From Oceanobacillus_B kapialis (GTDB lineage Bacteria > Bacillota > Bacilli > Bacillales > Amphibacillaceae), in the NCBI RefSeq assembly GCF_042685265.1, contig NZ_JBHUMX010000019.1: a DNA stretch of 64,000 nt, one strand, 5' to 3'. Below the pieces are notes generated by a model. It made no database searches. It had not been told where the DNA came from and saw nothing but the letters and a program-made list of their open reading frames with translations. Numbering within the stretch: position 1 is the stretch's first letter; the number at the start of each line of letters is the position of its first letter. Below are positions 25,172 to 32,162 of this stretch, in pieces. The position numbers were made by a program, and so were the translations under genes.

Positions 25172-26341
25172 ATGGCAAGTTATAGAGAAATATCGAAAGG
25201 TAAGTATAAATTAACTGTAGAACTAGGCTATGTAGGAGGAAAAAGAAAGAAGAAAAATAAAACGGTCTCTGCTAAAAACAAAACTGAAGCAAGTAAAATG
25301 CTAACCCTATTAGAAGCAGAGGTTTTATCTAAACAGTTACTAGATGAAACCAAGTTATCTGTAGAAGGGTTTTACAATCAATGGCTTGATAAGTTTGCAA
25401 AAGACCATTACGGCATTCGCACACTTCAAGAAACCAAGAATATCTTTGAAAAAAGGCTGATACCTGAATTTGGTCCAATGAAAATAAAGGACGTAAAGAA
25501 GATCCATATTGTTAATTATTTTGATGATTTAAAGAAGAATGGGAAACGTTTGGATGGTAAGGAAGGTAAATTATCGACTTCAAGTATAAAGAACGTCTAC
25601 AAGGCTTTAAATGCCTTATTTAAAGTGGCGGAGGAATGGGAACTTATTGAAAGTAATCCTTGTGAAAAAATCAAATTACCGAAAGTAGTTCATAAAAAGT
25701 CGGATGTATATTCATTAGAAGAATCAAAACAGTTATTCTCTAGCCTTGAGAAAGAAGAAATTACTTGGCAGTTAATTGTACAAGCAGCTGCAGTACTTGG
25801 TGCTCGTGAAGGTGAAATAGCAGCATTGGAAGGAAAGCACCTCGATGTCGCAAATAACGCTATTACAATAGAACAAGCTTTAGTTAATATTACTGGGGAA
25901 GGGATAAAACTAAAGTCCACTAAAACAGATCGTACACGTAAGGTGTCTGTACCAAAGGAATTAATGAAAGCTCTTAAAAAACTTAGGGCAATAAAATACG
26001 AGCATCAAATGGAAGTAGGAGAAGACCTTTGGAAATGGCCGGGTCATTTATTCTTATTTTCAAATGAATATGGCCAACCTTTACGTCCTGATTCTATTAG
26101 TCAAAGATGGATACGTTTTTTAAATAAAGAAGGGAACAAAGAATTAAAGAAAATCAGATTTCATGATCTAAGGCACACTTCAGCTACCCTCATAATTAAT
26201 CAGAATGTACATGCAAAGATTATCCAAGAGAGACTAGGACACTCTAAAATAAGCACCACCATGGATACTTATGGACACGTATTACAAGAAGCAGAACAAA
26301 GTGCAGCTACTCATTTTGAAACATTATTTAAGAAGTCATAA
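25172..26341 (+). CDS. int: Tyrosine integrase of prophage A
   Basis: The 389-residue tyrosine recombinase has an N-terminal AP2-like arm-binding domain (YREISKGKYKLTVELGYVGGKRKKK), a SAM-like core-binding domain (residues 60-165), and a catalytic domain with GAREGE (first R), FHDLRHTSATL (H-x-x-R), LGHS (H) and MDTYGHV (nucleophile Y). The ATG at 25172 follows GGGAGGT and is preferred to the TTG at 25157. It lies at the prophage end beside tRNA-Arg, which is the likely attachment site. Confidence 0.93.
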   Translation: MASYREISKGKYKLTVELGYVGGKRKKKNKTVSAKNKTEASKMLTLLEAEVLSKQLLDETKLSVEGFYNQWLDKFAKDHYGIRTLQETKNIFEKRLIPEFGPMKIKDVKKIHIVNYFDDLKKNGKRLDGKEGKLSTSSIKNVYKALNALFKVAEEWELIESNPCEKIKLPKVVHKKSDVYSLEESKQLFSSLEKEEITWQLIVQAAAVLGAREGEIAALEGKHLDVANNAITIEQALVNITGEGIKLKSTKTDRTRKVSVPKELMKALKKLRAIKYEHQMEVGEDLWKWPGHLFLFSNEYGQPLRPDSISQRWIRFLNKEGNKELKKIRFHDLRHTSATLIINQNVHAKIIQERLGHSKISTTMDTYGHVLQEAEQSAATHFETLFKKS

Positions 26342-26395
26342 AAATGGTATCCTATCGGTATCTTTTCAAGCAAATTAAATCCTCTAATAAAATAA

Positions 26396-26430
26396 AAAAA
26401 CCTTACAAACGAAGTGTTTGTAAGGTTTTT
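26396..26430. terminator. Strong bidirectional terminator between integrase and tRNA-Arg
   Basis: A 15-bp perfect stem (26396-26410 with 26416-26430) has a GAAGT loop and A- and T-runs at its outer ends. It can end transcription of int (plus) and of the tRNA genes (minus). Confidence 0.85.
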
Positions 26431-26450
26431 GGAGACGTCCCAGGCAGGAT
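26431..26450. other. Likely attachment site (tRNA-Arg 3' end) of prophage A
   Basis: The integrase gene ends 95 bases from the 3' end of an intact tRNA-Arg gene, with only a terminator between. Tyrosine integrases commonly use tRNA 3' ends and regenerate the tRNA, as appears here. The second copy of the core would lie off the left end of the window, so the core length cannot be measured. Confidence 0.55.
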
Positions 26451-26509
26451 TCGAACCTGCGACCCACAGCTTAGAAGGCTGTTGCTCTATCCAGCTGAGC
26501 TACTGGGAC
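26436..26509 (-). tRNA. tRNA-Arg (anticodon TCT)
   Basis: The 74-base gene on the minus strand folds as a complete cloverleaf. The acceptor arms GTCCCAG and CTGGGAC pair, the T arm carries GGTTCGAATCC, and the anticodon loop CTTCTAA gives anticodon TCT at 26473-26475. CCA is not encoded. Its intact 3' end probably forms part of the prophage A attachment site. Confidence 0.95.
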
Positions 26510-26521
26510 AAGTATGTATGG

Positions 26522-26592
26522 AGCGGGTGAAGGGAATCGAACCCTCATCATCAGCTTGGAAGGCTGAGGTTTTACCACTAAACTACACCCGC
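26522..26592 (-). tRNA. tRNA-Gly (anticodon TCC)
   Basis: The 71-base gene on the minus strand has acceptor arms GCGGGTG and CACCCGC, D arm GTTTAGTGGTAAAAC, anticodon loop CTTCCAA (TCC) and T arm GGGTTCGATTCCC. It lies 12 bases upstream of tRNA-Arg and the two are probably one transcript. Confidence 0.95.
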
Positions 26593-26761
26593 AAATATGT
26601 AATTTCCCGCTAAATATTTACCCTTTTTCGTTTGTTCCTTTTTTAACGGACAAGAAATATTATATGCATAATCCAAACAAATGTCAACACTTTTTCTATA
26701 AAATATTTGAAACCTACCAGGCTTTGAAAATCCCGTAGCCTGATAAGCTTCAAACTTCCCT

Positions 26762-27271
26762 TTATAATGATGCCTGATAAGCTAAATCCTGTACTTCTTT
26801 CCCATCCAATGTATGAAACGTAACATTAAATTCATTTGGCGTTTTCCATTCTAAGATGGCATATGTTTTTTCTACACGTCCCCTGGGCTGGCGAATACTC
26901 CCTGGATTTATAAACAATTGACCATCTACTTGCTGTGCCCCTGCAACGTGGGTGTGACCAAAACAAATGATCTTTGCTCCTAATTCTTCAGCTCGGTAAC
27001 CAACCGTCATTAGATTCTGTTTAACATTATGCAAATGACCATGTACAGCAAGAATTTTAACGCCTTCAATGTCCAACGTTTGTTCTTCCGGATATCTTGT
27101 ATCAATATCACAATTCCCAGCGACCTTATAGAAGCCATCCATCTCTTGTGAATCCATATCAAGCTCAGAATCGCCGCAATGAATCATAAATTCGAGTTTA
27201 TGCTTTTGTTTAATTTGTAATAATTCGTCTGTTAATCCATGACTATCACTTGTAATAAGTACCTGTGTCAT
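26762..27271 (-). CDS. ysnB: YsnB/YfcE-like metallophosphoesterase
   Basis: The 169-residue calcineurin-like phosphoesterase of the MJ0936/YfcE family shows all metal-binding motifs in order: SDSHG, HCGDSE, AGNCD, AVHGH, FGHTH and INPGS. It hydrolyses phosphodiesters in vitro in homologues; the natural substrate is not settled. It is the last gene of the ysmB-racE-gerM-rph-ysnA-ysnB run, the same order as in B. subtilis. The ATG at 27271 is preferred to the GTG four codons upstream. Confidence 0.9.
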   Translation of the reverse strand: MTQVLITSDSHGLTDELLQIKQKHKLEFMIHCGDSELDMDSQEMDGFYKVAGNCDIDTRYPEEQTLDIEGVKILAVHGHLHNVKQNLMTVGYRAEELGAKIICFGHTHVAGAQQVDGQLFINPGSIRQPRGRVEKTYAILEWKTPNEFNVTFHTLDGKEVQDLAYQASL

Positions 27272-27328
27272 ACAAACCACCAATCTATGTAGGATTATAT
27301 AGGATCCATAACACTAGCTATATTTGCG

Positions 27329-27937
27329 TTATATTTGTTCTTTCTTATACCCTTTTATCCATTTATCAAACTGCTGAATAGCTCTTGTCCGATGGCTGAT
27401 TTTATTTTTCTCTTCGGCAGTCAACTCAGCCATTGTCTTCTCACAATCTTCTGGTATAAAGATTGGGTCATACCCGAACCCGTTTACCCCTCGTTTTTCA
27501 TTTGCAATATGCCCTTCACAATACCCTTTACGAAAAATCGTTTCTTTTCCTGGTGTAGCTAATGCAATCACACAAACAAAACGGGCAGTCCGCTCAGGTT
27601 TTGGAACACCTTGTAAATTCTTTAATACTTTCGCTATATTCGCCTCATCATTTTTGACTTCCCCAGCATATCTAGCCGAATAGACACCAGGCTCTCCATT
27701 TAATGCATCGATTACTAGCCCGGAATCATCGGAGAGTACTGGTAGACCAAGCTTTGCAGAAATTTCTTCTGCTTTTAAAGCAGCATTTTCTTCAAATGTG
27801 TCCCCCGTTTCTTCAACATCAGGTAAGTTTTGCTCAAGGTCCATCATCGATAATGCTTGTATGTTATAACGCGAAAAGAATTGTTTAAACTCTGCCGCTT
27901 TCCCAATATTTCGCGTCGCGATAAGCACCTGTTCCAT
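27329..27937 (-). CDS. rdgB: XTP/dITP diphosphatase (non-canonical purine NTP pyrophosphatase)
   Basis: This 202-residue house-cleaning enzyme of the Ham1/RdgB family hydrolyses XTP, dITP and ITP to monophosphates. Motifs include LIATRNIGKAAEFKQF at the N-terminus, TFEENAALKA, LPVLSDDSGLVIDAL (metal-binding aspartates), GVNGFGYDPIF and KISHRTRAI. It lies 13 bases after rph. It corresponds to ysnA of B. subtilis. Confidence 0.95.
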   Translation of the reverse strand: MEQVLIATRNIGKAAEFKQFFSRYNIQALSMMDLEQNLPDVEETGDTFEENAALKAEEISAKLGLPVLSDDSGLVIDALNGEPGVYSARYAGEVKNDEANIAKVLKNLQGVPKPERTARFVCVIALATPGKETIFRKGYCEGHIANEKRGVNGFGYDPIFIPEDCEKTMAELTAEEKNKISHRTRAIQQFDKWIKGYKKEQI

Positions 27938-27950
27938 AACTATTCCTCCA

Positions 27951-28700
27951 TTAAGCTATTGTTTCACCAATGCGGTCTGCTAAATCACCTACAGACTCAC
28001 GTTGAAATGCAAAGAGCTCCTCTATTCCCTCTCCAGCTAAATTAAGCATTGTCTGCAATTGATCTGCAGTAAAGGTAGCTTCTTCGCCTGTACCTTGAAT
28101 TTCCACGAATTCATGCTTCCCAGTCATCACAATATTCATATCGACGTTTGCTTGGGAATCTTCTTCATAATTCAAATCAAGAATTTCCGTATTGTCTGGT
28201 AAAACGCCAACTGACACAGCAGCCAGAAACTGTGTTACAGGCATATGCTTTATCTTCTTTTCTTCTAGAAGCTTGCCAAATGCCAGCACAACTGCTACAA
28301 AAGCTCCTGTTATAGAAGCTGTCCTAGTTCCTCCATCTGCTTGAATAACATCACAATCCACCCAAACAGTTCGTTCTCCAATACTATCTAGATCGACCAC
28401 TGAACGTAACGCTCTCCCAATTAAGCGCTGAATTTCCATCGTTCTTCCGCTGACTTTTCCTTTGGAAGATTCCCGAATGTTTCGCTGTTCGGTAGCTCTT
28501 GGCAGCATAGCGTACTCCGCCGTAATCCAGCCTTTTCCTTGTCCCCGGAGAAATGGCGGGACTCTATCTTCAATACTTGCATTACAAATTACTTTCGTGT
28601 TACCAACCTCAATTAAAACAGACCCTTCTGGATGTGTAATATAATTTGTCGTAATCTTCACAGGGCGTAAACTATTTATTTTTCTTTCATCGTTTCTCAT
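27951..28700 (-). CDS. rph: Ribonuclease PH
   Basis: The 249-residue phosphorolytic 3'-5' exoribonuclease trims tRNA 3' ends. Family marks are the RPVKITTNYITHPEGSVLIEVGNTKVICNASIE opening, GKGWITAEYAMLPRAT, SSKGKVSGRTMEIQRLIGRALR, and VDCDVIQADGGTRTASITGA with the catalytic region. Length is normal. GGAGG eight bases before the ATG at 28700 supports that start. It begins a three-gene unit with ysnA and ysnB after a terminator that follows gerM. Confidence 0.96.
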   Translation of the reverse strand: MRNDERKINSLRPVKITTNYITHPEGSVLIEVGNTKVICNASIEDRVPPFLRGQGKGWITAEYAMLPRATEQRNIRESSKGKVSGRTMEIQRLIGRALRSVVDLDSIGERTVWVDCDVIQADGGTRTASITGAFVAVVLAFGKLLEEKKIKHMPVTQFLAAVSVGVLPDNTEILDLNYEEDSQANVDMNIVMTGKHEFVEIQGTGEEATFTADQLQTMLNLAGEGIEELFAFQRESVGDLADRIGETIA

Positions 28701-28912
28701 CAAAGTCTCCTCCTTGTTTCAACCTTTAGCTTAACATATTTTGCACGAAAGCAACATGTTAATACATAATAGAAAAACTTAATCATCCGTGTCTAACTGG
28801 CCAATTAAGTTTAATTTTCTGTATTATATTTTATCTGAACAACATCGATGCGACTGTGTTGTTGAACAAAATAGAAGGGAACTTTAAAAAAGCTTGTTTA
28901 TCGATACAAAAG
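28701..28912. promoter_or_regulatory. Intergenic region upstream of rph
   Basis: This region of about 210 bases has two dyads: AAACTTAAT with ATTAAGTTT (around 28774-28814) and AACAACA with TGTTGTT (around 28842-28866). It must hold the rph promoter on the minus strand. I see no clear -35/-10 pair and leave the promoter unassigned. Confidence 0.35.
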
Positions 28913-28943
28913 AAAAAGGAGCTATACTGCTTAGCCCCTCCTT
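28913..28943 (-). terminator. Terminator downstream of gerM
   Basis: On the minus strand AAGGAGGGGCTA and TAGCTCCTT pair with a short loop and are followed by TTTCTTTT, immediately after the gerM stop. Confidence 0.8.
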
Positions 28944-30011
28944 CTAAAGCTTTTCAGTTGGTGTGAACTGCTGTTTGGTTACTGGTTCTTCATATGTCTC
29001 GCCGTTTTCATTCATTATCTGCTCAACATTCTCTACTTTTACATCGACCGCTTCAATCCCCTCTTGCTCAGTCAACGTCCTTACAAGTGTCTCCATTACC
29101 TCGTCGGAGATAACGCCAGTCCCTTCTTCAAGTAAGATATCTTGACTAAACGTTAAATCTAGCACGCCTTCCTGTAGTGTGGGCTCTCCTTTTAGAAGTG
29201 TTGTAGGGTTAAACACATGTTGTACATTCGTATTAAAACCAGGACCATCAAGTAAAGATTCTACAATGGACGAGTAGATGTCCTCATTGTCTGTTTCAAC
29301 ATATTGTGTAACTGGCACATAGTACCGATTTTCATCATGCTGTGTTGGATAATACATTGTAACAGCTTTACTATTAATTAAGTCTACTGTATCTGTATCA
29401 GTCACATTAATGCCGTTTGCTCTAGAATAACCTTCCCCAACAGGTGTACCATTAACAGGCATTTCTTTAACTGCATGGCCATTAATTTGTAGTTGCACCG
29501 TGTTAACATTGTCGAACTGGGTTAGTGTATGTGTTATCGACTCCAGTATTTGCAGCTCTTCTTTTGCTTCATAGTCTTTAAATTCTTCTGAGAAATCTAC
29601 TACGATAGTGCCGTCTTCCTGCAAATTCACACCAAGAATTTGGGTACCTTCTGGCAGTACAGCTTGAAACCCATTTGGCAACATGGATGTAACTGGCCCA
29701 CCTTTAACTAAATACTCCAAAACCTGAGAGGCTACTTCTTTTGATTCAGGATTAGGAAGTTCTATCGTTTGAGCCGCGACCATCCCATTTGCATCTACCA
29801 AATACAATTGTCTTGGCACAGTTTCACTTACTTCCGTTTGTTCCCCTTCATCAGATACACCTTCACTGTTTTCACCATTCTCTAAATTATCAACCGGCTC
29901 TGCGTTTTGTGGTGGGTCCATATCCTCAAGTGATTGTTCACCTTGAAAACACCCTGATAATAATAGAGCCATTGTGATACTACCAGTTAATAATATGCCG
30001 CGCTTATACAT
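28944..30011 (-). CDS. gerM: Sporulation/germination lipoprotein GerM
   Basis: The 355-residue lipoprotein has a signal peptide and lipobox ending LLLSGC (cysteine near residue 21), a P/E-rich linker, and two tandem GerMN domains (about residues 85-200 and 225-340). Each has the LEYLVKGG/ESLLDGP-type helix and VQLQINGHAV/VDVKVENV strand pattern. In B. subtilis GerM is made in the mother cell and helps anchor the engulfment channel complex. It stands between racE and rph as in B. subtilis, with terminators on both sides, so it has its own promoter, expected to be sigma-E dependent. Confidence 0.92.
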   Translation of the reverse strand: MYKRGILLTGSITMALLLSGCFQGEQSLEDMDPPQNAEPVDNLENGENSEGVSDEGEQTEVSETVPRQLYLVDANGMVAAQTIELPNPESKEVASQVLEYLVKGGPVTSMLPNGFQAVLPEGTQILGVNLQEDGTIVVDFSEEFKDYEAKEELQILESITHTLTQFDNVNTVQLQINGHAVKEMPVNGTPVGEGYSRANGINVTDTDTVDLINSKAVTMYYPTQHDENRYYVPVTQYVETDNEDIYSSIVESLLDGPGFNTNVQHVFNPTTLLKGEPTLQEGVLDLTFSQDILLEEGTGVISDEVMETLVRTLTEQEGIEAVDVKVENVEQIMNENGETYEEPVTKQQFTPTEKL

Positions 30012-30097
30012 GTCTTTCCCCCCTAGGATGGTTTGTACTATTATGTATACGAGCCCTCAGAGAAAATAGACCAAAACAGTGTAAAAATAATCAAATT
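30012..30097 (-). promoter_or_regulatory. gerM upstream region, possible sigma-E promoter
   Basis: The minus strand holds CGTATACATAATAG before GGGGGGAAAGACATG. The ATACATA part resembles the sigma-E -10 (CATACA-N-T), and a TCTATTTT stretch lies about 14 bases upstream of it. This match is loose. The ribosome binding site GGGGGG is clear. Confidence 0.35.
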
Positions 30098-30136
30098 AAA
30101 AACCCAGAAACCTGTTTGATTAGGTTTGCTGGGTTT
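30098..30136 (-). terminator. Terminator at the 3' end of racE
   Basis: On the minus strand AAACCCAGCAAACCT pairs with AGGTTTCTGGGTTTTT across the racE stop codon; the T-run follows directly. It separates racE from gerM. Confidence 0.8.
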
Positions 30137-30944
30137 GATGTAGCTGTGCTTTTTTTATGGTCATCATCTGTAAATATGGGTCCTTAAAGATACTCTTAGC
30201 GATATCCATAAATATTTCTAATTCCCCTGTTGTGTAAAACTCATGAATTGGCACGACATCGCTTGTATTAATCACTTTGTGAACGTCTAGTATCGTACTT
30301 GTTTCCCTTGCCGTCTCTTCACTGGAGGAAATTACGGTAACGTGCTCCCCCATTACATTTTGTATGGTTTTCTTTAGCAAAGGATAGTGGGTACAACCAA
30401 GGATTAGTGTATCCATTTGTTTGCTTTCCTTAAACGGAGCCAAGCTAGACTGCACAACTTCTTCAGCTTTTTCTCCTGTTAAAACCCCTTGCTCCACCAT
30501 AGGTACAAATAAAGGGCACGCCAAGCCACTCACTTCAATCCCTGAATGAATGGCCTCAAGCGCCTTCGTGTATGCTTCACTACGAATTGTGCCCTCAGTA
30601 CCAATAACACCAATATTATTATTTCTAGTAAACTTAATTGCCGCCCTTGCGCCAGGCTGAATGACGCCAATCACTGGAATATCTAGTTTTTCCTGAAGTT
30701 CTTTTAATGTGAATGCTGTAGCTGTATTACAAGCAACTACGAGCATTTTTATCTCTTTCTCAAGTAAGAAATTTACTAGCTCCCATGTGAATTTTTTAAC
30801 TTCCTCTTCTGATCTGGGGCCATATGGGCACCTTGCCGTGTCTCCAAGATAGATTAATTTTTCCTTCGGTAGCTGTCGCATGAGCTCATTTGCTACCGTG
30901 AGCCCACCTACTCCAGAATCGATGACCCCGATTGCCTGTTCCAC
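30120..30944 (-). CDS. racE: Glutamate racemase
   Basis: The 274-residue enzyme interconverts L- and D-glutamate for peptidoglycan. It shows IGVIDSGVGGLTVANEL, IYLGDTARCPYGPRS, the first catalytic cysteine in VVACNTATAF (near residue 74) and the second in LILGCTHYPLL (near 186). The length is normal. Gene order ysmB-racE-gerM is as in B. subtilis. It is essential in most Firmicutes. Confidence 0.95.
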   Translation of the reverse strand: MEQAIGVIDSGVGGLTVANELMRQLPKEKLIYLGDTARCPYGPRSEEEVKKFTWELVNFLLEKEIKMLVVACNTATAFTLKELQEKLDIPVIGVIQPGARAAIKFTRNNNIGVIGTEGTIRSEAYTKALEAIHSGIEVSGLACPLFVPMVEQGVLTGEKAEEVVQSSLAPFKESKQMDTLILGCTHYPLLKKTIQNVMGEHVTVISSSEETARETSTILDVHKVINTSDVVPIHEFYTTGELEIFMDIAKSIFKDPYLQMMTIKKAQLHQTQQT

Positions 30945-30967
30945 TAAAAATCGCCTCTACTTATCTA

Positions 30968-31420
30968 TTATTTATTGTCTACCTGTTTCATTTCTTGATG
31001 AAGAAAATCGAGTAATTCACTTAATTGCTCTGTTTGTTCGGAGGAGAATTTTTCAAGTACTTCTCCAAGATACTCTTGCCTCTTCTGGATAACTTCTTCG
31101 ATTATGGATTCTCCCTTTTCTAATACATGGATTCTTACCACTCTTCTATCCTTTGAATCACGCACCCGTTCGACAAGTTCATTTCTTTCCATGCGGTCAA
31201 CTAGGTCAGTTGTTGTACTAAAGGCTAAACTAATTTTATTTGATAACTCACCTATCGTTAAATCTCCTTCTTCAAGTAACCATTGTAACGCTATAAATTG
31301 CGGGGAAGTAATGGGATAATTGTTTAATATTTTTCGTCCATTTTGTTTTATAATGCCTGATATATAACGCATTCTCTTCTCTATTTCATTTATTGTCTTC
31401 ATTGTTGCATCACTTTTCAA
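30968..31420 (-). CDS. ysmB: MarR-family regulator YsmB
   Basis: This 150-residue winged-helix MarR-type regulator has WLLEEGDLTIGELSNKISLAFSTTTDLVDRMERNELVERVRDSKDRRVVRIHVLEKG, the full recognition helix and wing. The target is not known. It lies 23 bases upstream of racE and probably shares its transcript. A TTG at 31420, eight bases after AGGGGG, is the better-supported start; an ATG at 31402 has a weaker site. Confidence 0.85.
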   Translation of the reverse strand: MKSDATMKTINEIEKRMRYISGIIKQNGRKILNNYPITSPQFIALQWLLEEGDLTIGELSNKISLAFSTTTDLVDRMERNELVERVRDSKDRRVVRIHVLEKGESIIEEVIQKRQEYLGEVLEKFSSEQTEQLSELLDFLHQEMKQVDNK

Positions 31421-31666
31421 AAATGTAACCCCCTAAATGGTCTTTCATTGCCTAGAAATGAAATATGACAAGGTAATAGATGCTAGTGGTTAGTTATATT
31501 TAAACACCTCAGCACTATACAAGAACCTCTTACAGTTAATCTTAAATAATTTAAATAATAATTTTAACCCATTCTATTCAGCAAACAATTAAAGTGTTTC
31601 CTATCAGACTGGCCCAAATCCACTTTCCTCATTATAGTTACATTGATAAGAAAGTGAGTGAAACTT
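31421..31666. other. Divergent intergenic region, ysmB side
   Basis: The ysmB promoter should lie here, reading left. I see no convincing -35/-10 pair and no conserved small frame. The sequence is AT-rich without clear repeats. Confidence 0.3.
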
Positions 31667-31800
31667 CATTTGGTGGTGGGTCGCTTTCTCCCACCAAATG
31701 TTTGTTGAAGGAATAGGACCTTACCTTAACTGGCAATTGTTCCCCGCTTAGAATGCTTGATTTCCGCATTCTTGAAGTGGGGTCTTTTTGCCAGTTAGGG
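31667..31800. ncRNA. Candidate structured RNA between ysmB and gerE
   Basis: Two strong hairpins follow one another. The first pairs CATTTGGTGGtGGG with CCCACCAAATG (31667-31700). The second is long: an outer 13-bp stem (31724-31736 with 31788-31800, one G-U) encloses an inner stem CCCCGCTT-GAATGC / GCATTC-AAG-GGGG. No T-run follows on either strand, so they are not simple terminators. There is no coding frame of note. A small RNA or leader is possible. The strand is undecided. Confidence 0.4.
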
Positions 31801-31876
31801 TGGGATAAAAATAAGCGGTGACCCTATTATAGCAAATTTTCCACTGAATCACATTGCAGATGTTGGAAATGTACGC

Positions 31877-31904
31877 ACCGTTTTTTCATTTTCTACATAC
31901 TTTA
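31877..31904 (+). promoter_or_regulatory. Sigma-K-type promoter of gerE
   Basis: CATACTTTA (31896-31904) matches the sigma-K -10 consensus CATA-N3-TA exactly, and an AC (31877-31878) lies 17 bases upstream. gerE is a sigma-K gene in B. subtilis. The promoter is 60 bases before the gerE start and remains intact on this side of the prophage. Confidence 0.7.
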
Positions 31905-31963
31905 TAGGGACTAAATAATTTCCCTTCATTATGCAGCTCTATAGAGCAAGGAGGGGTTAACAT

Positions 31964-32146
31964 TTGAAGGACAACGAGTTCAAGCCGAAGCAACTACTAA
32001 CAAAGCGAGAAAAGGAAGTTTTCGAATTGTTAGTACAAGATAAAACAACAAAAGAAATTGCTCAGGAACTTTTTATATCCGAAAAAACTGTCCGCAACCA
32101 TATTTCAAATGGAATGTATACCAATAACAGATCATGCAGACAGTAA
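31964..32146 (+). pseudogene. gerE: gerE, 5' fragment interrupted by prophage B
   Basis: The first 49 or so residues are GerE, the LuxR-type regulator of late mother-cell sporulation genes: LLTKREKEVFELLVQDKTTKEIAQELFISEKTVRNHISN, including most of the helix-turn-helix. GerE is about 74 residues long and should continue with M-Q-K-L-G-V-K-G-R. Here the frame instead runs into phage sequence (GMYTNNRSCRQ) and stops at 32146. TTG start after AAGGAGGGG. The missing 3' half is expected at the far end of the prophage, beyond the window. Without excision no functional GerE can be made. Confidence 0.9.
32105..32132. other. Left attachment site of prophage B within gerE
   Basis: Similarity to GerE ends between the codons for N-G-M (around 32106-32117). 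Downstream bases belong to the element up to the recombinase terminator. A serine recombinase needs only a 2-base core, so the crossover cannot be placed exactly. It lies near AATGGAATGTATACC. Confidence 0.65.
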
Positions 32147-32162
32147 ACTAACTGTCTGCATG
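32133..32162. terminator. Perfect 12-bp hairpin across the convergent ends of gerE' and the recombinase
   Basis: CATGCAGACAGT and ACTGTCTGCATG pair perfectly around a six-base loop that holds the end of the recombinase gene. It can act on both strands and would also stop readthrough from the gerE promoter. Confidence 0.7.

Noticed and set aside
26344..26613. Plus-strand frame of 89 residues across the two tRNA genes
   Set aside because: It is read through the antisense of tRNA-Arg and tRNA-Gly and cannot be a real gene.
26738..26783. Direct repeat GCCTGATAAGCT near the end of ysnB
   Set aside because: Two 12-base copies 34 bases apart, one inside the ysnB 3' end; too short and isolated to call an attachment site or element.
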